From NCBI RefSeq assembly GCF_022385335.1, contig NZ_CP092431.1, positions 868,001-932,000 of the forward strand: DNA of 64,000 bases, given 5' to 3'. Each line of letters begins with the position of its first letter. The first letter of the stretch is position 1. Under the pieces are notes generated by a model. It did not search any database. It had not been told where the DNA came from and was given only the letters and a program-made list of their open reading frames with translations. The stretch comes from Streptomyces deccanensis (GTDB lineage: Bacteria > Actinomycetota > Actinomycetes > Streptomycetales > Streptomycetaceae). The translations under genes and the position numbers were made by a program. Below, piece after piece: positions 42,290-51,397 of the stretch.

Positions 42290-43291
42290 TCAGGTGCCGT
42301 CCGGTGCGTAGTTGACGCCGGCGGGGAGGGTTCCGGTCTTGGGGTCCCAGAGGTGGACGATGCGCACGTCGTAGCGGGTCGGGTCGTCTGAGTCGTCGTC
42401 GGTGGCGGTGGCGGTGGCAGGGGTGAGGAGGCGCTGGATGTCGTGGATGACGCGGGGCAGGAGGCGGATGAGGCGGAGTTCTTCGCGGAATTTGCGGCGG
42501 GCTTGCTGTTCGGGGTCGGTGGCCTGGTGGAGGGAGAAGGCGACGGGGAGGGTGGTGTCGGCTTTGTAGAGGTCGGCGATGTCGTAGACGAAGGCGTGCT
42601 GGGTGCCGGTGTGGACGAAGCCGAGGGCCGGTGAGCAGCCGAGGGCGAGAACGGCTGCGTGGATGATGCCGTAGAGGCAGGTGTTGGAGGCGGACAGGGC
42701 AAGGTTGACGGGGTCTTGCTGGTGCCACTGGTCAGGGTGGTAATTGCGGCGGAAGCGGCCGATGCCGTGTTGCTGGGCGAGGAGTTTGTAGAGGGCCTTC
42801 ATGCGCTGGCCTTCCATGCCTCGTAGTTGGGCGAGGGTGGTTGCGTGGGGGACGGTGTCTTCGCCGAAGCGCATCTCGTACATGCGGGTGGCGACGGCGA
42901 GGCGTTGGTGGGGGTCGGCCCAGGCGGCGACCTGGTGTTCGAGCCAGCGGGTGGTGAGGGAGTCCGGGAGGATGCCGGCGTAGGCGCGGACGCCGCCAGC
43001 CCCGGTGCAGATGACGCTGGTGCCGTGGCGGGCGAGGGTGGTCAGGGCGCGGGTGGTGATGGAGACGCCGGGGCCCAGGAGCAGGCAGGTGAGTGCGGCG
43101 GTGGGGATGTGGACGGTGTCGGTGCGGTTGTCGTCGAGTTGGATCCGGGCGCAGACGCCGGTGTCGTCCTGGACGACGCGGACCATGTCGAGGTAGAGGA
43201 AGGACAGGGAGTCCGCGATGCGCGGGAGCATGGCGAGGGTGGGGGCGGCGAGGCGTCTGCGGGCGTCGCCGCCCCGGGGGCGGGTGTTCAC
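42290..43291 (-). CDS. cas1: CRISPR integrase Cas1 (type I-E)
   Basis: 333 residues from GTG at 43291, overlapping the cas6 stop by GTGA. ADSLSFLYLDMVRVVQDDTG is the N-terminal beta domain; LARHGTSVICTGAGGVRAY and ASNTCLYGIIHAAVLALGCSPALGFVHTGTQHAFVYDIADLY is the helical catalytic domain with the metal-binding His and Asp. Integrates new spacers at the leader end of the array together with Cas2. The C-terminal extension DDDSDDPTRYDVRIVHLWD is longer than in E. coli Cas1e. Confidence 0.95.
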   Translation of the reverse strand: MNTRPRGGDARRRLAAPTLAMLPRIADSLSFLYLDMVRVVQDDTGVCARIQLDDNRTDTVHIPTAALTCLLLGPGVSITTRALTTLARHGTSVICTGAGGVRAYAGILPDSLTTRWLEHQVAAWADPHQRLAVATRMYEMRFGEDTVPHATTLAQLRGMEGQRMKALYKLLAQQHGIGRFRRNYHPDQWHQQDPVNLALSASNTCLYGIIHAAVLALGCSPALGFVHTGTQHAFVYDIADLYKADTTLPVAFSLHQATDPEQQARRKFREELRLIRLLPRVIHDIQRLLTPATATATDDDSDDPTRYDVRIVHLWDPKTGTLPAGVNYAPDGT

Positions 43292-43929
43292 GCGGGGGCG
43301 GGGGCGAGGCTGAGGAGGCCGGCGCCGTAGGACTTGGCTCGTCCGATGCCGGTGAGCAGGGCCTGGGCGAGGGCTTGGGGGTCGGTGATGGTGGCGGTGC
43401 CGTCGTAGCGCACGAGGTGGTGCCGGCCGCGCAGGGTTTGGCCGGTGCGGGGGTGTGCGGGGGTGAGGGGGGTGGGCAGGAGGGTGCGCAGTTCGAGGCC
43501 GGCTTCGGTGGCGCGGCGGGTCCACCACTGGTCGGCTTCCTGGCCGGTGAGGGGGATGCGCTGGCCGCGCTGGCCTTTGCGGTCCAGGGGCAGGCGTTCG
43601 GTTTTGACGGGGTTGACTGTGATGCGGTAGCGGACGGGCCGTCCTTGGGTGAGGGCGGCGAACATCGGGGTGAGGTCCTTGAGTTCGGTGTGGCCGTAGT
43701 CGTCGGGCAGGCGGGCGGGGTCCAGGGCGGTGGCCTGGACGAGGAGGGTGCTGGTGGTGTCGGTCTCGTCCAGGCGGTACAGGAGTCCGGCTGCTTGGCG
43801 GGGGCTTGTGCCGAGGTCGTCGGGGACCAGGCGCATCAGGGTGCGGTGCATCTGGGCGGCGTCGTGCAGGTCGCGCTGGACGGCGCGGCTGCGGGGGTTG
43901 AGGCGGATCCGGGCGAGTGCCGCGCTCAT
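43288..43929 (-). CDS. cas6e: CRISPR pre-crRNA endonuclease Cas6e (CasE/Cse3)
   Basis: 213 residues. It starts MSAALARIRLNPRSRAVQRDLHDAAQMHRTLMRLVP with the conserved His on the first helix and ends GIGRAKSYGAGLLSLAP, the Gly-rich loop that grips the repeat hairpin. It cuts the repeat after its stem and stays bound as part of Cascade. Overlaps cas5e by ATGA. With two arrays whose repeats share the stem but not the handle, the same Cas6e should process both. Confidence 0.9.
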   Translation of the reverse strand: MSAALARIRLNPRSRAVQRDLHDAAQMHRTLMRLVPDDLGTSPRQAAGLLYRLDETDTTSTLLVQATALDPARLPDDYGHTELKDLTPMFAALTQGRPVRYRITVNPVKTERLPLDRKGQRGQRIPLTGQEADQWWTRRATEAGLELRTLLPTPLTPAHPRTGQTLRGRHHLVRYDGTATITDPQALAQALLTGIGRAKSYGAGLLSLAPAPA

Positions 43930-44699
43930 GCGGGGACCTCTTCCAACGCGTAGTCGATCAGTTTCTGGTGCAGGGCGTGGGGGTGGGCCGCCAGCTGGGC
44001 GGGCAGTTGCTGCACGGTGCGGTGGATGCGGCGGCGGTCGTGGCCGCGCCCGTCTGGGGCGAAGCTGCGGGGCATGTCCTGCACGGTGACGATGTCCGCC
44101 GTGGCGTCCGCTGTCTGGGGTGGGTGTTCCCACAGGAAGGTGACGGGGACGGTGCCGTCGCGAGGTGCGGGGCGGCTGGTGTCCCAGCTGAGGGGTACGT
44201 GGTGCAGGAGGTCGTTGACGGGGTCGGCTGCGTGGGTGCGCAGCAGGAGCGGTTCGTCGGGGACGCAGGAGCGGCGGCCGAGGTAGGGGGACCAGTGCGG
44301 CTGGTGCAGGGCGTGGGCGATGTGGGTGGTGGTGTCGTGGGGGCCGGTGACGGCGATGACGAAGACGGCGTCGGCGAGGTAGTGGCGGCGGGTGACGACG
44401 GCGGCGCCTTTGTTGCTGCCGCCGCTGGTGGCGGCGGTCTTCTCCTTGGGCTGGCCGCCGCCGACGGTGTGGTAGTCGATCATGCGGGTGCCGGGCCGGT
44501 CGATGCGGACGGTGAACTCCAGTGCCCGGTAGCGGTCCAGGGCGCTCGTGTCGTGGCGGGGGATGCCTTCGGCTGCGGCGAACATACCGGTCAGGGCGGA
44601 GCGGGTGGGGAAGGGGGCGGTGTCCCGGTCCGGAGTGAACGCCGAGCGCTCCCCCCAGGACTGCAGGGGTGCGGCCAGCCGCAGCAGCAAGCCGCTCAT
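43926..44699 (-). CDS. cas5e: Cascade subunit Cas5e (CasD)
   Basis: 257 residues. MSGLLLRLAAPLQSWGERSAFTPDRDTAPFPTRSALTGMFAAAEG is the diagnostic Cas5e N terminus. Cas5e caps the 5' end (handle) of the crRNA and contacts Cas8e. The overlap with cas7e and cas6e at both ends (ATGA) fits the tightly coupled Cascade operon. Because the handle sequence differs between the two arrays, this subunit's handle contacts are of special interest here. Confidence 0.9.
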   Translation of the reverse strand: MSGLLLRLAAPLQSWGERSAFTPDRDTAPFPTRSALTGMFAAAEGIPRHDTSALDRYRALEFTVRIDRPGTRMIDYHTVGGGQPKEKTAATSGGSNKGAAVVTRRHYLADAVFVIAVTGPHDTTTHIAHALHQPHWSPYLGRRSCVPDEPLLLRTHAADPVNDLLHHVPLSWDTSRPAPRDGTVPVTFLWEHPPQTADATADIVTVQDMPRSFAPDGRGHDRRRIHRTVQQLPAQLAAHPHALHQKLIDYALEEVPA

Positions 44700-45847
44700 G
44701 CGTCGGCCCCGGTGGTGGGCAGCGCCGCCTCCAGCGCGGCGTCGATCAGATCGTAGAAGGAGTCGTGGACGGCGCCAAGCGGGGTGAGGTCGATGGTCTG
44801 CTCGGCGGGAAGGTTCGGGGGGTCCTCGATGGCGGCGTGGCCGTGGAAGGGGCGGTGACGGTCGCCGGTGAGCCGGTTGAGCTGGCCAGCGTAGGCGGCC
44901 AGGGCCTTGCGGGAGGCGCGGGCGAAGCCGCCGTCACTGTCCTTGACCGGGGTCTCGAACGCGGCTGCCAGGGAGAGGGGGCGCTGGGCACGCACGGCGA
45001 AATGGGCGAGGTCGGGGACGGTGTGGGGGGCGGTGCTGTTCTTCTTCGCCTGCGGCAGTGAGAGCAGGAAGTGCTCGGCGAAGGAGCCCAGCACGGTGCG
45101 GGCCGCCTTGCCGTCGCCGCCCAGGTTGGTGAGCAGGTCGGTGATGTTGACGGTGGCGTAGCGGTAGAAGACGCCGGCGCTGAACTCGCTGGTGTCCAGG
45201 TGGCCGCTGCCGGTGTCGGCTTCGCCGAGCCAGTCGTCGACGGCGGTGAAGTAGTCGCGCTGCGGCTCGGCGGCGTGGGTGGTGAAGGCGTGGGCGACCT
45301 GGGCGGCGCCGTCGACGTTGGCGCCGGGCAGTTCGGCGAGCATCCGCCCGAGCAGGCTGATAGATGCCGTTCGCCGCTTGAGGATCTCCTCGATACGCTC
45401 GACCGGCAGGATCTGCCCCGGCTTCTTCTTGCCCTGCCCCGCCTCCAGGGCGTCGCGGTGCTCGGCGCAGACCGCGACGAGTTCCTCCAGACCGCTCTCC
45501 GGCAGGAACAGCAGCACCGAGGTGTGCCCCTGCTGCTCGGTGCCGATGCCCTTCTTGCCCGCACTGGCGGCGACCTGGCCGCCGGCGAACTCGGCCAGCT
45601 CCGTCGGCCACCCCGCCCGCTCAAGTCCCTGACGGACCTTCACGGGCACCAGCCGGGTGCGGGCGGCCTTCTCCCCCAGGTCCCGCTCGACTCCGTGTCG
45701 GATCACCCGCTTCCACGACTGGCTGGAGACCCGGATCCGGGGGGCGTTGCCGTACCGGACGGTCTTCGGCGAGCCGAGGTCGTCACGGTTGAGGTTGGCG
45801 GCCGGAACCGACTGCAGGGCACTCAGGTCCAGGTACAGGGCGGTCAT
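44696..45847 (-). CDS. cas7e: Cascade backbone subunit Cas7e (CasC/Cse4)
   Basis: 383 residues. MTALYLDLSALQSVPAANLNRDDLGSPKTVRYGNAPRIRVSSQSWKR is the Cas7e/Cse4 opening; YATVNITDLLTNLGGDG and FAEHFLLSLPQAKKNSTAPHT are conserved later blocks. Six copies wrap the crRNA to form the Cascade spine. The length is normal for actinobacterial Cas7e. Overlaps cse2 and cas5e by ATGA. Confidence 0.9.
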   Translation of the reverse strand: MTALYLDLSALQSVPAANLNRDDLGSPKTVRYGNAPRIRVSSQSWKRVIRHGVERDLGEKAARTRLVPVKVRQGLERAGWPTELAEFAGGQVAASAGKKGIGTEQQGHTSVLLFLPESGLEELVAVCAEHRDALEAGQGKKKPGQILPVERIEEILKRRTASISLLGRMLAELPGANVDGAAQVAHAFTTHAAEPQRDYFTAVDDWLGEADTGSGHLDTSEFSAGVFYRYATVNITDLLTNLGGDGKAARTVLGSFAEHFLLSLPQAKKNSTAPHTVPDLAHFAVRAQRPLSLAAAFETPVKDSDGGFARASRKALAAYAGQLNRLTGDRHRPFHGHAAIEDPPNLPAEQTIDLTPLGAVHDSFYDLIDAALEAALPTTGADA

Positions 45848-46512
45848 GCGAAATTCTCCTCAGGCAGTTCGGCGAGATCGGTCGAAGAAGCGTCGGTATG
45901 GCTGCCGACGGCAGCGTCGTCGGCGGTCTCGGCGTGCAGGGTGCGGAAGTAGCTCTCCAGCCAGCGGGTCGCGACACGGTCGCGGTCGCGGTCCCACCAG
46001 GTGAGGTCCTCCAAGAGCACCGCCCAGTCCACCGCGATGCCGCCGGACAGCAGATGACGGGTCATCGCGGGCAGCCGCACGTTCAGCGCCTCACTGCTCT
46101 GACGGCTGTACAGATGCAGGTCGCCCTCGGCCGAACCGGGCTTGATGATCTGGGCGTTGACCGCGTGGGCCAGGCTCGCGCCCAGGTTTGCCCGCGCGTA
46201 CCAGTGCGACACGGCGCCCTCGGCTTCCGCGCGTTCGGCGTCAAGGGCCCGGGCCGAGCGCGGGCGGGCGGCGATCAGAGCGGCCACGGCGTAGTGGGCG
46301 CGCCGGGCGTCGGGGTGCATGCGCTCCGGCAGCCGTCGTACAAGGTAACGGTGGAGGCGGTTGCAGCGTTCGGCGGGCCGGCCCAGTCCGCTGCGCAGCG
46401 CCGACTGGGCCTGCTTGTTCGCGCACAGGTCCAGCACGTAGGCGACGAACGCGTCGGAGGGCCGCTGTGCGGCCAGCGGCGGTGACGCCGCGGCTGGGGG
46501 TGGGGTGGTCAC
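45844..46512 (-). CDS. cse2: Cascade small subunit Cse2 (CasB/Cas11)
   Basis: 222 residues from GTG at 46512 with GAGGA upstream. LRSGLGRPAERCNRLHRYLVRRLPERMHPDARRAHYAVAALIA is the basic helical CasB core, and RHLLSGGIAVDWAVLLEDLTWWDRDRDRVATRWLESYF is the typical C-terminal half. Two copies line the Cascade belly and hold the displaced strand. The N-terminal and C-terminal ends are Pro/Ala- and Asp/Thr-rich and longer than in E. coli. Confidence 0.9.
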   Translation of the reverse strand: MTTPPPAAASPPLAAQRPSDAFVAYVLDLCANKQAQSALRSGLGRPAERCNRLHRYLVRRLPERMHPDARRAHYAVAALIAARPRSARALDAERAEAEGAVSHWYARANLGASLAHAVNAQIIKPGSAEGDLHLYSRQSSEALNVRLPAMTRHLLSGGIAVDWAVLLEDLTWWDRDRDRVATRWLESYFRTLHAETADDAAVGSHTDASSTDLAELPEENFA

Positions 46513-46550
46513 GGCATGGTCCTCGAAAGGAAGAAGGGTGGGGTGGGTGG

Positions 46551-48134
46551 TCAGGCGGCGGGCCGCAGGAGGGCGCGCAGCGTCGAGCGGGCGCGGGTGC
46601 GGGCCCGCGCGACCCGGATGTCGGCACGGCCTGCCGTGCCGATGGCCTCGTCGAGCGCGGTCAGCGCCGCGTTCACCAGCGGCGGCAGCGGCGGGCTGTC
46701 GCACCGTTCGGCATCGGTCATCTTCCAGAACTCGCGCTCGGCCGCTGGCCAGTAGCGTCCCCGGGCCGCCATGGCCCACGGGCCGGGCTTCTTCCGGTCG
46801 AGCTTGACCTTGGTCTCCGACACGGCACTGGTGTCGGTGGCGAGCTTCCACGCCAGACGGGCGGCGTAGTCCAGGCGTTCGCCGACGTCCTCGGCCGCCC
46901 GGTGGCAGCGGGCCAGATGGCGCGCCATGCGCGGATCGGCCTCCTCCTGCCACTGCAGAACCGGAGGCGTGGTCGCCTCGAACCACGTCGTGTCCTTCTG
47001 CTGCCCGTCCTGATGGAAGCCGTAGGCACGCACCGACAGACGGGACCGAAGGTGCGACGGCAGGTCACCGAGAGCGGCGGGCCGAAGCGAGCGGTCGCCG
47101 CTGTCCATCAGCAGCAGGGCGTCCAGGTCCCGCCACAGCGCCCGCGCCCCGTCCGCCTCCCGCACCCGCAGCTGCCCGTCCTTGTCACGGTCGAGGACGG
47201 TGTACGGATCCCGGTCGGCGTGCCGGGGTCCGTGGGTCGACCAGGTGATGTAGGCGTCGCAGACACCGCTGCGGTCCGCCGACGGCTTCAGCAGCACCGC
47301 GTGCCGGAAGTGGCCGGTCAGCCGCCGCCCCGGCCAGGTCAGCTCCTGCGGCGGGCCGAGGGGGTCGGGCAACTCGCCAGCCTCCCACGGGCATTCGTCG
47401 CGCGCCTCCGCTTCCAGTCCTTCGCCCGGCAGCGGCACCGACAGCACCAAAGTTGTGAACAGATCCGGAGCCCACACGTGATACGAGACCGCCTTGCGCA
47501 GCGGCCCGGCGTCCCCGTTTCCGGGCTTGACGGTGGTGATACGGCGGGGCGTGCACTGCCCCGACGGCCCGTAGTACAACTGCGCGATCAGATGCCACAC
47601 GGCTTCGGCCGCCGGGACCGCCACCGGCTCCCCGTCCGTGAAGTGACCGAACAGCACCGCCCCGTTGACCCCTGTGGGCCGCCCGAAGACCAGCTTGTTC
47701 ACCCCCGAGGGATTCGGCAGCCCCTTGGCATCCACACACTCCGCCGCCAGACGCGGATCCTGCAGGAACGGCCGTTGCGGATCGAACAGATCGAACCGCC
47801 CCGCAGGCACCTCCTCGTCGAGATACGCATCCACCGCCCCAGGGTCGAACCGGCCCCCGGCCAGGACCCGGTCACGTACCCCCAGCCACGAGACGATCTC
47901 CTCCGCCACGTCCCCGTCGTCCAGACGCACACCCTCGTCGTCGCGGGCGATCCGCGCGGTCATCGCCGCGAGAATCCGCAACAGCCCGGACGCCGCCGGC
48001 GGAACCGGCAGCTCCAGATCCACGATCTCGTGCGCCCGTTGGAACAACTCCCGCAGCCCGCACCACGCGGACCCCCCATCCGCCCACCGCACCGCAATCC
48101 ACGGCTCGTCCCGCAAGTCGAAACCGTCCGCCAT
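46551..48134 (-). CDS. cas8e: Cascade large subunit Cas8e (CasA/Cse1)
   Basis: 527 residues from ATG at 48134 after GGGAGGGGAG. FDLRDEPWIAVRWADGG is the Cse1 start; LFDPQRPFLQDPRL, VNKLVFGRPTGVNGAVLFG and AVWHLIAQLYYGPSG are conserved domains. Cse1 finds the PAM and recruits Cas3. It is separated by 239 bp from cas3, unlike the rest of the operon, and that gap holds a perfect 11-bp hairpin. So Cascade may have its own promoter or attenuation point. Confidence 0.9.
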   Translation of the reverse strand: MADGFDLRDEPWIAVRWADGGSAWCGLRELFQRAHEIVDLELPVPPAASGLLRILAAMTARIARDDEGVRLDDGDVAEEIVSWLGVRDRVLAGGRFDPGAVDAYLDEEVPAGRFDLFDPQRPFLQDPRLAAECVDAKGLPNPSGVNKLVFGRPTGVNGAVLFGHFTDGEPVAVPAAEAVWHLIAQLYYGPSGQCTPRRITTVKPGNGDAGPLRKAVSYHVWAPDLFTTLVLSVPLPGEGLEAEARDECPWEAGELPDPLGPPQELTWPGRRLTGHFRHAVLLKPSADRSGVCDAYITWSTHGPRHADRDPYTVLDRDKDGQLRVREADGARALWRDLDALLLMDSGDRSLRPAALGDLPSHLRSRLSVRAYGFHQDGQQKDTTWFEATTPPVLQWQEEADPRMARHLARCHRAAEDVGERLDYAARLAWKLATDTSAVSETKVKLDRKKPGPWAMAARGRYWPAAEREFWKMTDAERCDSPPLPPLVNAALTALDEAIGTAGRADIRVARARTRARSTLRALLRPAA

Positions 48135-48373
48135 GCTCCCCTCCCTCACGTGGTGTCCACCCCCGCCTCACCAGGGCATGCCAAAGGCCCCGTGCTTCAC
48201 GTCCACAGGGGACGTGAAGCGGTTGGACACAGTGAAACAGGCAGCACTGACAACGCTCGGCGCACACTCGAAAACACCCGAACTTCCGTGTGCTTATGGC
48301 GAGTTGCTGGCTCTCCTCGTGCTGGCTCCTCCCCCGGTGGCTGAGGGTTCGCCGGGGCGACAGGTTCGAACAG
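48135..48373. other. Gap between cas3 and cas8e
   Basis: 239 bp that break an otherwise fused operon. It contains the 27-nt hairpin at 48194-48220. No ORF with family similarity was seen. Confidence 0.5.
48194..48220. promoter_or_regulatory. Perfect 11-bp hairpin between cas3 and cas8e
   Basis: GCTTCACGTCC (48194-48204), loop ACAGG, GGACGTGAAGC (48210-48220). Eleven-bp perfect stem. It can be an attenuator/terminator after cas3 or an operator for a dimeric repressor; no U-run follows on either side. Confidence 0.5.
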
Positions 48374-51229
48374 TTACTGCCGGACCAGTCCCAAGTCCGG
48401 ATCGAGGCGAAGGGCCTTGCCGCCCACCGGCACCGGATGCACCTGGCCGTCGGTAATGGGCTGGCGCAGCATGACGAGATCGCCGAGCAGCGGGTGCTCC
48501 GCCCACTCTTCCGGGACTTTGTGGGGCTCGAACTCGCCCTTGAACCACTCGGCGTTGACCGGGATGGTCCGCGCCATCACCGCCCTGACGTCCGCAGGCA
48601 TCAGCTTTCCGGCCATACCCGGCAGCGGCTTCGTGCCGTCCGGGTCCAGAGTGGTGGTGCCGTCGGCGTGGGCGTACGCACACAGCAGGCGTACGGCGTC
48701 GGCGCCGAGCCGGGTCGCCGCCTCCCATTCCTCCTCCGCCCCGTCCAGGTGATGCAGACGGTGCAAACCCGGCACATTGCGCGCCCGCGGGATGACGAGC
48801 ACACGTCCGACGCTGCGTTCAGCCAGTTCCTTGCCCCGGTAGGCGGTGTAGGCCGCCGACTTCGCCGGATCGCTCCAGACGAACCGGTTCGCGCTGTGAC
48901 CGTGCACCTCCTCGACCAGTTCCTGCACATCCTGAGGGATAGCCAGCGGCTGCTCCCCGCGCCGGTTCAGAACCTCGGAGGTCTCGCGCAGGAGGAATTC
49001 CGCGTACACCTCGCCCCACTGGGCCGGCACACCACGGCCCGCGGCCAGCGGGTCCAGCACGACCAGCTGCGGCTGGCTCGCCCAGGCGGGCCGTTTCCGC
49101 CCCTGGGGACACCCGTGTTTCGCCCACCAGGTCTCGTGCCGCCAGCAGCGGCCTGCCCGCTGCAGCAACAGCGCCAGCGGAGCCAGGTCGCTGATGACGA
49201 TGTCCGCGTCCAGGTCGAGGGACTGCTCGACGACCTGCGTGGCCACCACGATCCGCCGCACCGGGCGCGGTCCGGACCGTCCCAGTCCGGCCGTGACCGC
49301 CTGCGTGCGTAGTTCGCGGTCATCGCCGGGGAACCGGGCGTGCAGCAGCTGCACCGCGTCCTCGCCCCGCGCCGGCAGCAGGTCGGCCAAACTCAGATAG
49401 GTCTGCTGGGCCTCGGCGACGGTGTTACACACCACCAGCGTGCAACCGCCCTCACCCCCGGTCACCGGCTCCAACAGCCGCCGGATCACCGCCAGCCGCC
49501 CCAGACCCCCGGACTCACCATGGACCACCGGCTCCATACGGACCCGCAGTTCCATGGGCCGCTCGGCCTCCTGCTCCTCCCGCCGCTCCCGCGACATCCG
49601 AGTGCACACACCGTCGGCCCCGTCCACATACAGCCAACCCGGGTACGGAGCCCGAAATGAACGCCCCGTCAGCTCCGACCGGTTGTGTCCCGTCCCCCGC
49701 AGATATTCCTTGATCAGCTGGTCGCTCACCGACGCGGGCAGCGTCGCCGACAGCAGCACCACCGGCACCCCGTACGCGCCCAGCCAGTTCAGCAGCCGCC
49801 CCAACAGCACCTGCATGTACGGGTCGTAGGCGTGCGCCTCGTCCACGATGAACGTCTTGCCCGACAGCGCCAGCAGCCTCAGCGCGTTGTGCCGCACCGG
49901 CAGCACCCCCAGCAGCGCCTGGTCTACCGTGCCCACCGCGAACTGGGCCAGCAGCGCCCGCTTCGCACCACGCAGCCAGCGCCGCGGCCTCATGTCCGCC
50001 TCCCGCCGCGCCGCCCCGGCCGTGCCGCCCTCGTCCCCCTCACACGTCAGCACCCGCAGCCCGCCCGGCGCGTCGTCGTCCGCGTACGCGCTGTTCAACC
50101 AGGCCATGCTGTGCGTCAGCGTGAGCCCGGCTTCCGGCCCAGCCTGCCGGGCCACCACACCCGCCACCCGCCCGTACATCTGGTCACTGGTCGCCATCGT
50201 CGGCAGCAGGAACACAAACCCCCGCGTGCCCAACCGGCCGGACAGCACCCGCTCCGCCTCCAGAGCGGTCTCGCTCTTGCCGTCCCCCGGAGCCGCGGTC
50301 ACCAGCATGATCCCGCCCCGCCGCCCGGCCCCGGCCGAGGTGTCCTGCACGCTCACCGCTGCGGGGAGCTCCTCCGCGACCGACCGCTGCAGCGGATTGG
50401 GCTCCCCCGCGATGCCGTACGCCTCGGCGAAGTCCTTCCGCTCCAGCTCCACCGGCAACAGGCCCGCCTCACGCACCAGACCCTCGGCATCCGCACACGA
50501 TCGCTCGAAATGCGCCGCCAGAGTAGACTTCGGCGCCTCGTGCCGGGCCCGCACGTACGTCTCCTGGCTCACCAGCCAGTCCGCCAGGATCACCACACCG
50601 GTCACCAGGACCGCCGCCGGCGCCTCCACCTCCTGGGGCGGCAACGGCCGTCCCAACGCGTCGAACACCGCACCAGCATGGGCAACCCTCTGGGCGGCCC
50701 AAACCGGACCTCCCAACAGGTCCATGTTCGCCGGGTGAAATTCCTGCAACTCGTGGAACCGGCCGTGATGCCCGCCGATGATCTCCGCGACCCGCCGCAT
50801 CGCCCCGTTCACCGAGCTGTCGCCGTCCCGGCACCCCAAGACGGCCAGGACCACGGAAGCCGCCTGCATCCCAGCAACCTCGTGCGGCATCCGCTCCACC
50901 CCGATACGCCCCCGGTCCCTGGACAGAGCCTCGCTCAGTCTCGCGCCGGCACGGCGGTCACACAGCTGGAAACCCGAGAGCTTGCCCACGTCATGAAGCC
51001 CCGCGCACATCGCGGTCCACGACCGGGCACGCCCCGGATCACCCGGCATCCCCAACCCCGCCGCGATACAACGCCGCTGCCCCTCCGACAGATAGCGATC
51101 CCACAAGAACAACGCCACCGCCGCCGCATCCAGCAGATGCCGCACCAGCGGATACGGCCCCAACTCCCGATCCAGCCCCCGCGACTTCCCCCACACCGAC
51201 TCATCCACCACGCCAAACTGGCCACCCAT
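48374..51229 (-). CDS. cas3: CRISPR helicase-nuclease Cas3 (type I-E)
   Basis: 951 residues from ATG at 51229 after GGGAGGGG. The HD nuclease has CAGLHDVGKLSGFQ (H79-D80) and EIIGGHHGRFHE. The SF2 helicase has TAAPGDGKSETALEAERVL (motif I), TFIVDEAHAYDPYMQ (motif II, DEAH), VLLSATLP (motif III) and VVATQVVEQSLDLDADIVISD plus LLQRAGRCWRH (motifs V/VI). It degrades DNA bound by Cascade. It is the first gene of the leftward cas operon and is divergent from array 2, whose leader shares the gap 51230-51397. Confidence 0.95.
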   Translation of the reverse strand: MGGQFGVVDESVWGKSRGLDRELGPYPLVRHLLDAAAVALFLWDRYLSEGQRRCIAAGLGMPGDPGRARSWTAMCAGLHDVGKLSGFQLCDRRAGARLSEALSRDRGRIGVERMPHEVAGMQAASVVLAVLGCRDGDSSVNGAMRRVAEIIGGHHGRFHELQEFHPANMDLLGGPVWAAQRVAHAGAVFDALGRPLPPQEVEAPAAVLVTGVVILADWLVSQETYVRARHEAPKSTLAAHFERSCADAEGLVREAGLLPVELERKDFAEAYGIAGEPNPLQRSVAEELPAAVSVQDTSAGAGRRGGIMLVTAAPGDGKSETALEAERVLSGRLGTRGFVFLLPTMATSDQMYGRVAGVVARQAGPEAGLTLTHSMAWLNSAYADDDAPGGLRVLTCEGDEGGTAGAARREADMRPRRWLRGAKRALLAQFAVGTVDQALLGVLPVRHNALRLLALSGKTFIVDEAHAYDPYMQVLLGRLLNWLGAYGVPVVLLSATLPASVSDQLIKEYLRGTGHNRSELTGRSFRAPYPGWLYVDGADGVCTRMSRERREEQEAERPMELRVRMEPVVHGESGGLGRLAVIRRLLEPVTGGEGGCTLVVCNTVAEAQQTYLSLADLLPARGEDAVQLLHARFPGDDRELRTQAVTAGLGRSGPRPVRRIVVATQVVEQSLDLDADIVISDLAPLALLLQRAGRCWRHETWWAKHGCPQGRKRPAWASQPQLVVLDPLAAGRGVPAQWGEVYAEFLLRETSEVLNRRGEQPLAIPQDVQELVEEVHGHSANRFVWSDPAKSAAYTAYRGKELAERSVGRVLVIPRARNVPGLHRLHHLDGAEEEWEAATRLGADAVRLLCAYAHADGTTTLDPDGTKPLPGMAGKLMPADVRAVMARTIPVNAEWFKGEFEPHKVPEEWAEHPLLGDLVMLRQPITDGQVHPVPVGGKALRLDPDLGLVRQ

Positions 51230-51397
51230 CACGACCCCTCCCCCGGAACCGACCACACCTAGGCCCGCAGACCCAACCACACACCACTGACAATCCCAGG
51301 CCACAGCCCGATACAGTCCACCTATGCACCCCCTACCAACCACCCACCCTTACTTAAAGGGATGGCAAAGCCACCTCTAAAGACCAGGTCAGGAAGT
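51230..51397 (+). promoter_or_regulatory. Shared cas3 promoter region and leader of array 2
   Basis: 168 bp between the cas3 start and the first repeat of array 2. Near the repeat it has TTACTTAAAG, GGCAAAG (51364-51370), CTAAAG and CCAGGTCAGGAA (51384 on), matching the blocks beside array 1. It is the least G+C-rich part of the locus. It must hold promoters for both the cas operon (left) and array 2 (right). Confidence 0.55.
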
